Positions 17,801 to 28,742 of a stretch of DNA of 53,231 nt are shown here, piece by piece. The first letter of the stretch is position 1. The number at the start of each line of letters is the position of its first letter. This DNA is from Prasinococcaceae sp. CCMP 1430 (lineage: Eukaryota > Prasinodermophyta > Palmophyllophyceae > Prasinococcales > Prasinococcaceae): NCBI GenBank assembly GCA_013416795.1, contig RQSC01000032.1, forward strand, positions 853,566 through 906,796, in the 5' to 3' direction. Made by a program: the position numbers and the translations under genes. Below the pieces are notes generated by a model that saw nothing but the letters and a program-made list of their open reading frames with translations, did not search any database and was not told the DNA's origin.

Positions 17801-20800
17801 AAGGCGCCTCCGCCGCCCTCCGCGCCGCGCGCCCGCTGACGCCCCTTCTTCCCACGCACACGCCCCGACCCCCACCCCCCCCAACCCCCCACCCAACTCC
17901 TGCACACACACACGCGCACGCGCACACGCAGCACCACCCCGCGCTCGTGTCGGCGTTCCACTTCGACGAGGGCTGCGGCTCGGTGGGCGCCGACGCGGTC
18001 GGCGAGCGCTCCGTCGCGCTCAAGGGGGACGTGACGTGGGTGGAGGCGCGCGTGGCGTCGTGCGCGCGCGTCGACGCCATCACCCCGTCGCTCGTGCCCG
18101 CGTCGGGCGGCGTGATGGTCACGCTGCACGGCGAGGGCTTCGTGGCGGGCAGCGCGACGGCGGGCTGCGAGTTCGGCCCGAGCTCCGCTGGCATCACCGC
18201 GGCGGCGTACGTGCACAACTCGTCGACGGCCGTGTGCGCCGTGCCCCCCCACGCCGCCGCCGGCAGCGCGTCCATCCGGTACGCCGACGGCGCCGCGAGC
18301 TGCCGGAGCCGCGACTACGGCACGCAGCCGCACGTGGAGCACGCGAACAGCTTCACCAGCCCCGTCGACGGCGCGGGCGTCAGCGGCGTGCGGCTGGTCA
18401 AGGCGCAGGCGCTGGTCCTGTCGCACGACGTGGTCGGTGCGACCGGCGGCGAGATGGTCACGGTGCATGGGCGTGACTTCAGCTCGTTACGCGTCCGGGC
18501 GTGCGCGTTCACGCCCGCGGCCGCCGACGGATACGGCTCTGGGCACGCGAGCGGCGTGAGTGGCTCGCCGCCGGGCGCCCCCAGAGCCGCCGTCGCGCCG
18601 GCGCACGGCGCGCCCGCCTACGGGGCGCACGCGCTCGCGCCGGCGAAGGTCGTCTCCGACGCCATGATGGTGTGCGAGGCGCCGCGCGTGGCGTCGACGG
18701 CGGGGCAGGTCATGGCGCTCGGCATCGAGCTCGAGGGTGGCGCCGTGCTGCGCACCAGCCTCGTGCTGCGCTTCACCGCGAGTGAGGGCGCGCGGGACAC
18801 CGCGGCGCTGCTATCCGTCGCGCCCGTCTTCGGCGATGAGGGCGGCGGCAGCGTGGTCGACGTCGCGTTCGCGCCCACCACCAGGGCGTCCATGGCGCCC
18901 TCGGTGCCGGCGCTCTGTGGCTTTGGCTCGGTCGCCACCGCCGCGCTGCCACACGGGAGTGGGTACCAGTGCACGGCGCCCGCGGGCCCGCCCGGCGCGA
19001 CGCCCTTCCGCCTCGGGCGCCGGGGCATGCTCAGCCTGTACACGTGCGCGGCGGCTCTGCAGGGGAGCGCCGCGAGTGTGGGCGGCGGCGACGATGCTGC
19101 GTGCGATGCGAGTCAGCGCTGCTGCATGCACTTCACGCGCGTGCGCGCGCTGGAGGTCTTAGAGATCACGAGTTCCGTCGGGCTGTCGCAGCCCGCGTTC
19201 GCGAGCGAGCGCCCGGGCACCGTGGCGGTGTCGCTGCACGGCAGCGTGGATGGCCTCCTGCACGGCGGCAGTGCGCGCGGGCGCCTCTTCGAAGGATGCG
19301 CGAGCTCGTCCGGCACACTCGGCGACGCGTTCGCGTGCGTGCTTCCGATGCGCGCGCCGGGCTTCGCGGCGGTGAGCGTTGCGAGCGTGGCGGGACTGAC
19401 GCCGGCCGATCCGCAGAGCGGGGCGAATGCGCGCGCGAGCGTGTTCGAGCTTGACGTGCGCGTGCCACCGGAGGTGCTGTCGGTTGCGCCGAGCTCACCG
19501 CAGGTGGGGTCGCTCGTCGCCCTGCGCGGCCATCACATGCTCGCGAGCGGCGTGGGCGTCGGGGCACCGTCAGGCGTGGCGTGCGTCTTTGCCGATAGCG
19601 CACGCGTCGACTCGCCGCAGCGCACGCTCGTGCGCACGGGCGCCGCGCGCGTGCTCTCCTCCGTACTTGCGACGTGCGAGGTGCCTTTGGCGCTCGGCGG
19701 CTCCGGGGAGAGCTTCGCCCTCAGCCTCGCCTCGGTCAGCACGAGCGCGAGCGGCGGCAGCGCGGCTTCCGGCGACAACAGCGGTGCCATTGCTGCCATT
19801 ACCGCGCACTGGGGCACGCTGGTGTCTTCGCACCTGCGCGTCGCCCCTCGATTACACGCCGAGGAGCCCGCCAGCACTCCTCGCGTGGCAACGCCAACTC
19901 GGGGCTGGCAGAGGGTGGTGGCGTGGCGGCGCTCTCCGTGTCTGCTGTGCGCGACGCCACCGGCGGCGCGCCCGCGAGGGCGAGGGCGCGCCTGGACGGG
20001 GATGCCGGCCGGCTGCTGTGCCGCTTCGGCACTGTGTGGGTCGCGGCGTTTGAGACCAGAAACGGCGTGCGCGCGGACGCGGGCGCGGCCACGGACTCTG
20101 GTGACGGGCCCGTCGCGGGGAGCCACACCTGCATCGCCCCGAGCGCGACATCGGCTGTGACCCACACCGTTCCCCTCGCCGCCGCGCGCGCGAGTGACCC
20201 CGTCCGCACGGCGGTGCGCGTGCACGCGGAGGGCGGCGCGGGCACCGGCTATGCGTCGTACTCGTACCTCGCCGACCCTTACGACGACGATCTTGCGGTG
20301 ATCGCGCGTGGCGGTGACCCCGACCTGCTTGTGCAGCCCTCCGAGGATGCCGCTCTGGCGCACGCAGGCGCCGCGATGGTGAGCGTGCATCTGCCGGGGG
20401 GCGCCTTCTTGTCCTCGCTCGCGCGCCTGAGCGCGACCTCCAGCGGTGCGGCTGCCGCCTCCGGACATTACGCCAGCCAGCTCGACGGGCGCGTGCCGCT
20501 CAGCTGCGCATTCGGCGCAGCAGTCGCGAGCGATGCGGCCAGGCTGGCGGCGGCGGGCGGCAGCGGCGTCTACGATAACGCCACGCTGGCGTGCGCGCTG
20601 CCGCCGCGCCCGCATGGCTTCGAGGCCGTGCGCATTGCCATCGCGGGGCGGCCGACGCACGTGTCGTTCGCATACGCGTACGAGCCCGCGCCGACCGTCC
20701 TGGGTGTTCTTGCGCGCTCCAACTTCACGTTCGCGCACGTGCGGCTCCAGGAGGGGTCGGCCGGCTCGAACGAGACCGCGGGCGCGAGCTCCTTCAAGGT

Positions 20801-20945
20801 CGTGAGCTTGCGCAGTGACCTGCACAACGTCACCGAGTACGTCGTCGGCGCCAACCTGCAGGCGTGCAGTGTGGGGCTCCAGCGCTCGCGCGAGCTGCTC
20901 TCGAGCGTGCTCGTCCGCTCGCTCGCGGGAGAGAGCCGATGCTGA
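14882..20945 (+). CDS. Giant secreted protein: Ig-like, LamG/jellyroll and IPT/TIG domains
   Basis: About 1,940 residues in a three-part model: 14882-17740, 17932-19821 and 19875-20945. ATG 14882 is followed after about 35 residues by a strongly hydrophobic Leu-rich segment ending FVATASA, a signal peptide or anchor. Two Ig-like modules follow with the FEFGFECNKPNASFEVQLD...GEHAF/GAHTLRAR pattern known from bacterial surface proteins. Near 17300-18060 a concanavalin-like (LamG) jellyroll spans the first intron (WTLEVWVRR, RWAHLAFVAS, DDVRVWSEA, then ALVSAFHFDEG). From 18080 several IPT/TIG domains begin with patterns like ITPSLVPASGGVMVTLHGEGF and VLSVAPSSPQVGSLVALRG. NxS/T sites are common. 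Intron 1 (17741-17931, GTGCGC...GCAG) is phase 0. The frame changes near 19822; a 53-nt GT..CAG segment (19822-19874) restores it, though a sequencing indel is equally possible. Likely cell-surface or scale/adhesion role (inference). Confidence 0.8.
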
Positions 20946-21634
20946 AGTGCCGAGGCCCATTCGTGTGTACAGTAGAGCAATCTTGGCCAATGCACAGCCA
21001 GACCTCCCCAGACGGGGAGCTGCGCGAACCCAGGCAGTAGTGTACATGTACAGTATGTACGTATTGTAACACTGATTTTGTACTACAGCACCATCACGAT
21101 GGTACCAGGTACATGTACCATGACAAAACACATTTCGATGTGTATTCCTAGGGGGTGGGTGCGGAAAATCGACTTTTCATCGGTCATGAGTGAAATACTC
21201 AACACGAGAATACGGGCGACGGCGCCGCCGCCGCCGCCGCCGCCAGCTGTGCTGGTGGTGCTGGCCTGCCGTGTGCCGTTGCCACCTGCTGCAGATCGCT
21301 CAAGCTCGAGCTCGACAAGAAGAAGTACTATGCCAAGCCCAGGCTGGCCGCCAAGAAGTGGGCGGGGTGGCGGGGGTGCTGCCTCTTTCCGCGTTTTTTT
21401 TTTTGGCCTCACCGAATTTCGTGCGCCAACGGGCGGCTGCGCGTGGAGATGACTGCGGGTGGTCATGCGCACCACACGGGCGCCACAGCGCGGGCGTAGC
21501 GCGCCGTGGCCGCGCGGCGGCGTGAGGGCAGCGCGGGCGAAAGCGGTGGTGCGAGGGGCGAGGCCCCTCTCCCTCGCGCTCCGTCCGCCTGCGCGCGAAG
21601 TGCGCGAGCAGAGCGAGCACCCCCACTACAAGCA
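20946..21634. other. Intergenic GTAC-rich AT island and GC-rich leader
   Basis: From 21040 to 21170 this is unusually AT-rich with many GTAC/TGTAC words, the 12-bp palindrome GGTACATGTACC (21108-21119) inside a larger ATGGTAC...GTACCAT inverted repeat, and TGTAA at 21065-21069 (120 bp after the upstream stop). A (GCC)n run lies at about 21220-21245 and a T10 run near 21395. No gene is recognised. The right part is probably promoter/5' UTR of the XK-related gene. Confidence 0.55.
21065..21069 (+). terminator. Candidate TGTAA polyadenylation signal of the TIG/LamG gene
   Basis: TGTAA is found 120 bp after the stop of the giant secreted-protein gene, in an AT-rich 3' region. Confidence 0.4.
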
Positions 21635-24187
21635 ATGACGCCCGGTGGCGGCGCGCCCCGCGATGGCGAGGACGGCTTCCTTGCCGCGCGCGAGCGTGCG
21701 CGCCAGCGTGCCGCCAGTGGACAGATTGGCGCTGGCCAGCGGGCGCTGCCCCTCTCGCGTCTTGCCTCCACGCACTATGCCGACGAGGACGAGGACGGGG
21801 GCTTCCTCGCCGGACGCAAAAGCGAGAGGACGCGCCTGACACCGGCTGGTGCGCTGGCCTCCGACAGCAGCTACGACCCGGCGCCGCCGCCGAGAGGGGG
21901 CAGCGCCTCGCACCGCGTGTCATCGCAACGCATGGTGGAGATCGAGATGAACGAGGGTCCTTCGGCTGACACACCCTCGTCGGCGTCGACAGGTGCGTAT
22001 GTGAGGCAGCCGCTGTGGGCGCGTGTCGCGCCGCTTGCGTCGACCACTGACCGACAACTACGCAACAATGCGGGCGCGCGCCGCGCGCGCCCGTCGTGGG
22101 TTGCAATCGCAGACTCGGGAGAGTACGAGGGAGAGCACACAACGTGCTGTGGTTGCAGTAGCGGCCTCTTTGTGTTCTGGCGCTTCGCGCTTGCGCTATC
22201 CGTGCTGCTCTCGCTGGCAGACACCGCGTCTGACATCTCTGTGATCGTGCTGCTCGCACGTGACGAGAACTGGACGGGCTTTGGCATGACCCTTGGTGAG
22301 AGTGCGCGAGGGACGCACAGAGCGCGCTGCTTTCACTGTGTGCGTTCCCTCGCGGTGCGGCGGTCGTGCGAGCCCGCAAGAGCGATGGGCGCGTGTCCAG
22401 CCGCGCGTGTGCTCGAGCCCCCGTTGCGACGACTCGCTGACACGCCAGGCGCGCACGCATGTACATTGCTCATCCCTAGGCTTCACTGTCGTCCCGAACT
22501 TCGTCATTGGCTTCTATGAGGCCAAGGAGCTCAAGGCTCACGGCGAGTCCCAGCTGGTCCAATTGGTGGGCTTGCTCTGCTCCTTCTTGGGGGTGGGGGT
22601 GGCATTCACGGCGGTCAGAGCTATCAGCAAAAAGGAAGCGCACTCGGGTATCGGCGAGCAGGGCTTTCCCGTTGCGCACTTCCGTGCCGTACGTTTGCTC
22701 GAAGTCATGTTCGAGTCGGTCCCACAGGCCATTTTGCAGACGTATTTTGCGATCCAGTCCGACAAGCTCTCCTTCTTCGGAACGCTGACCTTCGGCGAGG
22801 TCTTGTTTCGTCTAAGCATCATGTTTTCGCTGATCCAAGTGGCCTTCTTCCTGACATCGATGGAGGTGAGTGTGCGCGAGCGCGCGCCCGTGCGCGCCCG
22901 TGTGGCAGGCTAGCCAACTCGAGCACGCGCTGACCGCACCCCCCCCCCCCCATTCTCTCTGCGTAGTGCACGGGGTCGTCGGCGTTCGACGGCTTTGGCC
23001 TGATGAAGCTGTGCACAGCAGCTACGCTGCTCTTCTTGTGGCGTGTGGGTGAGGTGGGAAGCCGCGTCTTCCTCCTGAGCATGTTTGCGTACGGCTTCGC
23101 CCCGTACGCCGCAATCCTCGAAGTCGTCGGAGAGGCGGTCGTGCTTTTCCTTCTCGTGGGAGCGCAGCAGGTGCTGAGATGGGCGCTGCGCAAAGGCTCG
23201 CGACGCCAACGGGCAAGTCGTGACCTCGAGATGGTCGTGGGCCTACCAAGCGGGGTCAGCGGGCACGAGACGTGGGCGGAGGCCAAGAAGGCTGCTGCAG
23301 CGCACGCTGCGGCAGAGCGGCACCTGACACCCTCGGGGAGCGGCCTGACGACGGTCAGCACCGCTGCCAGCGATGATACGACCATTGTGCATCGGGACCA
23401 GCCGCACGACGAGAGCTTCGCAGCAGCCGACCGACACACTCGCGCCGCCGATGTGGATAGGTGGGAGCACGCGTCTCGTCCACGCGAGGAGTCAACGTCG
23501 GCGTCTGAGGGCGTAGCGACGGCCGCCGTGCCTCGCCATAGACGCACTGCTACCCCAGAGACACTGACGCAGGCGATGACGACGCCTGTTCTCGATACGA
23601 TATCGGAGGTGAAGGCGTTTGGCCAGGGTGACTACGGGCTCATGGCGATGGGCCTCCCGGTATTCTTTGTCTCCGACGCGCGCGGCTACAACGATCAGGG
23701 CGTGAGGACTGGCCTGTACGAGGCACGCGCCGGCCAGGGACTGTCCAACCTCTCGCGCGGAATCATCCCAGCCGCGCTCTATTTCACCGTCAGAGCAATC
23801 AGCCAGGTGGTGATGGGCATGCTCGTCGTTTGCGGCTCGGGCTCGTGCAGCCTCACGGACCTCGCAGGCGACTTGGAAGGCTGGAATGATGGCACGACTC
23901 GCGTGGCCATTCTGTGCGCGATCATCTTCACAGGATTGATGTGGTTTGGTCTGGGTGTGTATCGCTGGGTGGTCGTGGACCGCCGGCGGGACGTGCTGCG
24001 GCAGCGCGGGAATTGGCGCAGCGTGGCCGAGATCGACGACCATCTCTCCCCCCCGCGGCCGCCGGTAGCAGTAGCGGGTGCGAGCAACGGCACAGGCCAG
24101 AACGTGCGAGGCGCAGTCATCGAGCTTGAGCCGTTTCCAGAGCAACCCCACTTGCGTGGGCGAGCTGCATCGGATGTGGACTTCTAA
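21635..24187 (+). CDS. XK-related (XKR) family membrane protein
   Basis: Three exons: 21635-22295, 22480-22865 and 22967-24187, with introns 22296-22479 (GTGAGA...CTAG) and 22866-22966 (GTGAGT...GTAG after a C12 tract); phases match, giving about 755 aa. ATG 21635 (MTPGGGAPRDGEDGF) starts a disordered 175-residue cytosolic N-terminus. The membrane core begins WRFALALSVLLSLADTASDI and continues FTVVPNFVIGFYEAKEL across the first junction. It then shows the XK hallmark RLLEVMFESVPQAILQTYFA and FLWRVGEVGSRVFLLSMFA. XK/XKR proteins of animals include phospholipid scramblases. A hydrophilic loop of about 200 residues follows and the C-terminal part adds two hydrophobic segments (ALYFTVRAISQVVMGMLVV; VAILCAIIFTGLMWFGLGVY). 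Scramblase activity is inferred from the family. Confidence 0.8.
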
Positions 24188-24354
24188 ATTGCAAGAGCAC
24201 TTTCAGTTGCGGGAGTGGTAGGGGAGGGTACCATCGCTGGCGCACAAAAACACCATTTAACAGAACGAGCAAATTGATCTTGCAGGGTCTTCAATGCTTC
24301 GCAGCAGGCTCGCGCGCTTCGGATCTGCGTGCGCGCGGCACGTACTGGCGCATT

Positions 24355-26793
24355 TCATGCGGAGCGCCTGGAACTACTCCACTCGACGAGCAGGTCGTCT
24401 ACCGAGGGCCGCTCTCCCTTGGTGAAGACGAAATCGAGGCCATACGTCAGCCGCAAGTCCTCAATCTCGTCGTCTGTGTGCGCGTTCCCCGTCACCATTA
24501 CGATGGCACCACCGTAGCCAAACGCGCGTATAGCTGCTGTTGCGTCGAGCCCATTCATGCTCGGCATCTCATTGTCCATTATGATCAGACCGTACACATG
24601 TCGCCTCTGCACGTGCTCGAGCGCCTCGAGCCCATCGCTCGCGTAAGTGACGCTGAGGCCGCACTTCTTCGCTGCGCGCCCGAGCACCATTCGGCAGAGG
24701 CGCGAGTCGTCGACGACAAGCACGTCGCGGTGCATGAGTGAGCTTTGCGTCAATGGCTCGCAAATGCGGCTGGCCATCCGCGCCACCACGGTCCTCGCCT
24801 TGTCGTGCGAGCCATCGGCGGTCATGCCCGTGGCGCTCGACGCGCGCCGCAGATTGATAGCTATGCGGACGGCTGTGCCAGCTCCGACCGCCGAGCGCAA
24901 CTCAAAAGTGCCGCCGAGGGTCTCCACGATGCGCTTTGAGAGTGGCAGTCCCAGACCCGTTCCTTCGTTCTCATTGGTTGTGCATCTCACGCGGGCGAAC
25001 TCGGAGAGCAACTGAGGCACCTTGTCCTCGGGAATGCCGCAGCCCGTATCCCTGCACACGAGCGTGACGTCGATCGAGGTGGCGTGCTCGAGGATTTCCC
25101 ACGCGAGCACAATGGTGCCGCTGGACGTGAACTTGCTCGCGTTGCTGACAACGTTGCTCAAAACTTGGGTAAGCGCCGGGAGCGAGCCCTGCACCCAGGT
25201 ACCGCGCGGGAGCAGCGCAGAGCGCGGCACGAGATCGAAGCGCACGCCCGCTCTGGCGCAGTTCCTCCCAATCGAAAACGACACTGGGGGCGGGGTGGGG
25301 CGGGTAACGCGTCAGCTTCGCGCGTGCGCGCGCGCGCAAACGTGGACACACGCACACGCACGCACGTGCGCGCGCGCGCAAACGTGGACACACGCACACG
25401 CACGCACGTGCGCGCGCGCGCGCGCACCATCCAAGAAGTCGCGCAGGTCGAAAGGCCGCGTCGGAAAGGTCGCGTTCCCGCTGCGCAGCTGCGCCATCGC
25501 CAGGACGTTATTCAGAATCGATGTGACCGTCCCAAGTGCCACCATGACCGCCTGCTTGTCCGACGGGGGGTCGAACTCCTGATCCTCGACAATGGTCATC
25601 GACGGCATGAGCTGGTTACGTGTTTCGTGCGAGAGGAAGTGCAGCGCCGTTGAGAGTCGCTGGTTCGCCTTGGCCTCCGTCTCGAAGCACTCGCGCTCGA
25701 CGCGCCTGAAGATATACATGAGAATGGCCGAGCCACACAGGGGCCCCCAGAAGCCTACGTCGTACCAGTGGTACACGGCGAAGAAGCCGCAGAACGAAAA
25801 CCGCGTCGCGAGAAAATCGGCGAAAGTGAAGCCAGGGAGCACCAAACACATGAGCGGGATCCCAACGATGTTGAGCTGCGGGTAGTAGGCATCCTGCAAG
25901 AATGTCTGGTTTTGCACAAGCGTCCACCACAGCGGGACCACGACGAAGGCGACCATTCGTATGTAGCTCACGTTGGTCACGGGAAGCTCCACGTTATTGA
26001 GCGGCCGCAGCGGGCGGGCGAGGCCGCTTGGGGGCGCCATGATCATGTTCGGGTACGTATTCACGATCGCCAAGTAGATGGCAGTGACCAGCGCGAAGCT
26101 CAGCGAGGGCTCGTACAGCAGTCGCAGTTCGTGCACATACCACACGACGAGTGTAACGATTCCGATCTGACCGACTGGGGTGCGCGCATAGCCCACGCGC
26201 TCCTCAACGAATCGCTTCTCCAGCTCCTTGTCGTGCAGACACAGCCCCAGCATGTGATCGCACGCGTGCGCGTTGAGGGTGAGGAATGCCATCACGCACC
26301 AGCAGACAGCGCGGACGTCGGTGATCGCCCACCGCGGCAGGATCCCATAGCGCATTGCTGCCCACGCCACGCCGACAATCGCCCACGCGCACGGCGCTCC
26401 GCTGCGCCATACTGCGTTGAAACCACCACGCACTCGCTGCCATGGCAAACGACCAGCAGCCCCGCTGGACGGACTAGCGCCGCTGCCACCCTTGGCAGCA
26501 CCCGGCGGTCTTCGCTCGCGCATCGCAGCCTCGCGAGCCGCCGCCGTCGCGGCCTCCCATTCCTCCGCCGCAGGATGGCGGCTCTGACGCTCGTCCCACT
26601 CGCCTCGGACCGCGCCTTCCGAGGGGGCAAGGACGTCTTCCTGGAGGGCGCCAGACTGCGAGCGCAGAAAATCGGCACGGAGATTCCCCTCATCGCTGGT
26701 GTCCGACCCCTCGATGTCGGCTTCGCTGCCAGCAGGGCTCACCACCCGCGCAAGCTTCCGCCCCCGGGCGCCGCGCGCCCCCGATTTCGGCAT
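24355..26793 (-). CDS. Membrane hybrid histidine kinase with receiver domain
   Basis: Two exons: 26793-25428 and 25283-24355, joined across a 144-bp intron whose phases match, giving about 764 aa. ATG 26793 (MPKSGARGARG) is the first Met not overlapping the divergent PEX4 start. The N-terminus (about 170 residues) is charged and disordered. About six hydrophobic segments follow (e.g. AVCWCVMAFLTLN, QIGIVTLVVWYV, ALVTAIYLAIVN, MVAFVVVPLWW, IVGIPLMCLVLPGF). The phospho-acceptor region is ALHFLSHETRNQLMPSM, the HATPase domain has SNVVSNASKFT (N box), RDTGCGIPED (G1) and EGTGLGLPLSKR (G2), and the C-terminal receiver shows DVLVVDDS, IIMDNEMPSMNG (phospho-Asp), VTGN and FTKG. All catalytic residues are present. 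It should sense a signal at a membrane and autophosphorylate; the ligand is unknown. No PAS, GAF or CHASE domain is recognised. Confidence 0.88.
25321..25427. repeat. Tandem duplication within the histidine kinase intron
   Basis: Two copies of a unit of roughly 45 bp (CG run, then caaacgtggacacacgcaca, then cgcacgcacgtg) lie back to back inside the 25284-25427 intron, flanked by further CG dinucleotide runs. The unit looks like a slippage-type duplication of a CA/CG microsatellite. Confidence 0.8.
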
Positions 26794-27325
26794 CCGCGCG
26801 CGCCGCCTGTGCGCCCAGCCCGCACTCTCTTTTCGCGGCGGCGGCTGGCACTGTGCCGCCGGACTCCGCGCCGCTGTGCCCCCAAAGAGCTGCGAGGCAA
26901 TGTCGGCCTCAACGCACTTCCGATGCTGATGAGGACCGCGATGATCAGGCCGTAGATGCCCAGCACCCGTCCCCACGCCCCAACCCCGACCCTCGGGTGC
27001 GCGGGGGGCGGCGACCTCCGCCGCTCCGCGCTGAGTGGCGCGCTCAGCGGGCGCGCGCGACACGCCCTCGCGCTGCTTCGGAATTTGCGCGCGGGAATGA
27101 GCGCTGGCTGGACCGACACGCGCGGCATGGGCGCGGCGTGAAGACGCGCTGACGAGCGGCTGCGGCCACAGCGCGCGCCCGCCGCGACGCGGCCGTCCCG
27201 GCGGGAGCGAGGGCGGACGGGAGGGCGGACGGGCACGGAGGGGCTTACGGGGGGGGGGGGGAGAAGGGGAGGAGGGTCGCGCGTTCGCGGCGCCGAACCT
27301 CCAGCTCTGCGCGCGGTCGGGCGCC
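26794..27325. promoter_or_regulatory. Divergent promoter region of histidine kinase and PEX4
   Basis: A 532-bp spacer lies between divergent start codons. It is GC-rich with a G12 run at about 27248-27260. No telo-box or TATA-like box is evident. The minus frame stays open through it, so a longer histidine kinase N-terminus cannot be ruled out. Confidence 0.5.
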
Positions 27326-27982
27326 ATGGCGCAAATGCGGCTCGCGAAGGAGCTCAAGGAGGTGCGCGGGCGGCGCGGACGGGCGCTGGCGCGTAGGGCG
27401 GTCGCGCGGGCCCGCGGGGAAGCGCGGGGCCGGTTGCGCGTGCTGAGGGGCGTCGAGTGCGCTCATGCGCGTGGCTGCAGTGGCGCAGGTCGTGAGTGCT
27501 GACGCCGCGCCGCGCTGGCGCACGTCATGCCCCTTTGTGCGCAGATCGAGCGCGAGCGCCGCAAGACGGGGGACCAAGACATCGCGCTCATGCCACGCGA
27601 GGGGGATCTGCTGTGCTGGGACGCAGTCGTGCACGGCCCGCCCGACACGCCCTACGCCGGCGGCGTTTTCCGCCTCTCGATGAAGGTACCGACCGAGTAC
27701 CCCATCGCGCCGCCGCTTGTGAGCTTCGTCACGCCCATCTTCCATCCCAACGTGCACTGGAAGACGGGCGAGATCTGTCTGGATATCCTCAAGACGGCGT
27801 GGTCGCCCGCCTGGACGCTGCAGAGCGTGTGCCGCGCGATCACCGCGCTGATGAGCTGCCCCGAGGGCGACTCGCCGCTCAACTGCGACGCGGGGAACCT
27901 GGTGCGTGCCGGGGACCTCCGCGGCTTCGCGTCCATGGCGTCGATGTACACCAGGAAGTACGCCACGGGGCGCGGGCGCTAG
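27326..27982 (+). CDS. PEX4: Peroxin-4, peroxisomal ubiquitin-conjugating enzyme E2
   Basis: E2 enzyme that attaches ubiquitin to the peroxisomal import receptor PEX5 so that it can be recycled. A 36-nt first exon (27326-27361, MAQMRLAKELKE) is joined by a 183-bp intron (GTGCGC...GCAG, phase 0) to exon 27545-27982, giving 157 aa, the usual E2 length. The core IFHPNVHWKTGEICLDILK carries the catalytic Cys. The following AWSPAWTLQSVCRAI and DSPLNCDAGNLVRAGD blocks, plus a GFASMASMYTRKYA end, are specific to plant PEX4 rather than other E2s. The gene is divergent from the histidine kinase and convergent with the PSMG4-like gene. Confidence 0.92.
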
Positions 27983-28301
27983 CCACCCGGGCGCTCGTGC
28001 AGGCGAGCGCCGCCGCTTCAGCTGCGCGCTGCGTGCGCGGCCCAAGCACTGTGACAGTATGTACTATGAACGACGCCGCTCGCGTCCATGCTTTGCGAGC
28101 GCCCATGGACCCGCGCCCTCTGGCGCACGCCTCACTAGCTGCACGCTGTCGCCGCAGGTTGTCGGGGGACGGGAGGGAGGGGGAAGTGGAGGGGGAAGGG
28201 CGACGTGGGGTGCCGCACTTTACAGTCACAGCCCGGGGCCTCGCGCTGTGCACGATCGCAGCACAGCGCAACGTCCGCCTTGCGACCTTCGATGTCTACT
28301 C
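27983..28301. other. Convergent 3' spacer of PEX4 and PSMG4-like genes
   Basis: It contains a minus-strand TGTAA (TTACA at 28220-28224), 78 bp beyond the minus gene's stop, and an AT-richer patch near 28050 (acagtatgtactatgaac) after PEX4. No gene is seen. Confidence 0.5.
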
Positions 28302-28742
28302 TCATGTACCATCGTCGCCCTCGCCCGCGCCTTTGCCCTGAGGTTCGGCAAGTGCCGCCGCCGCGGCTTTGCCAGCGCCGTCCACGGCACCTGCCCGCCT
28401 GGCGATCGCGTCCTTGAGCACAGAGAACACGAATGCCTCAGCGCCCGCGATACCGTCGGGCAGGTTCCAAGAGAGCATGACGGGCATGCCCAGCCGCATC
28501 GACGCGCGCTGTGCCAGCGCAGCGCCCGGGTGGTCGCCGCTGCCGCCGCCGCCAAGCAATGCCGTCGCCGGGGGCGGGCCAGCGCCCGCGCCCGCGTCCG
28601 CTCGCGGCGCCGCTGCTGCGTGCAGCACGCCGAAGCGCGCGTCGGCGCCCCCGGCCCACGCAAGCAGCTGGCCATCGAGTGCGATTACCTCCACGTGCAC
28701 CTCCGCACCGTCCAGCTCGCGCGAGGCCCGCACCACCTCCAT
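28302..28742 (-). CDS. PSMG4: Proteasome assembly chaperone 4-like
   Basis: Small protein resembling PAC4/PSMG4, which with PAC3 helps assemble the 20S proteasome alpha ring. The matching parts are AEVHVEVIALDGQLLAWAGG, an internal loop ending ATALLGG, then LAQRASMRLGMPVMLSWNLP and AFVFSVLKDAI, which follow the PSMG4 pattern of two beta strands, ALLGD-like loop and LAQRL...VSYNL. ATG 28742 (MEVVRASRELDGAEV) gives 146 aa, close to family size. The frame stays open upstream to another ATG at 28991 (229 aa), which would add an Arg/Ala-rich stretch; that part may be 5' UTR or intron. It is divergent from RecA, with 79-328 bp between starts. A Gly-rich insert and a C-terminal Ala/Gly tail are extra. 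Confidence 0.7.
   Translation of the reverse strand: MEVVRASRELDGAEVHVEVIALDGQLLAWAGGADARFGVLHAAAAPRADAGAGAGPPPATALLGGGGSGDHPGAALAQRASMRLGMPVMLSWNLPDGIAGAEAFVFSVLKDAIARRAGAVDGAGKAAAAALAEPQGKGAGEGDDGT

Noticed and set aside
25312-25430. Open-frame extension of the histidine kinase through the CA/CG repeat
   Set aside because: Phase-matched GT..AG boundaries remove it and join the H-box exon to the HATPase exon; the translated repeat is meaningless.
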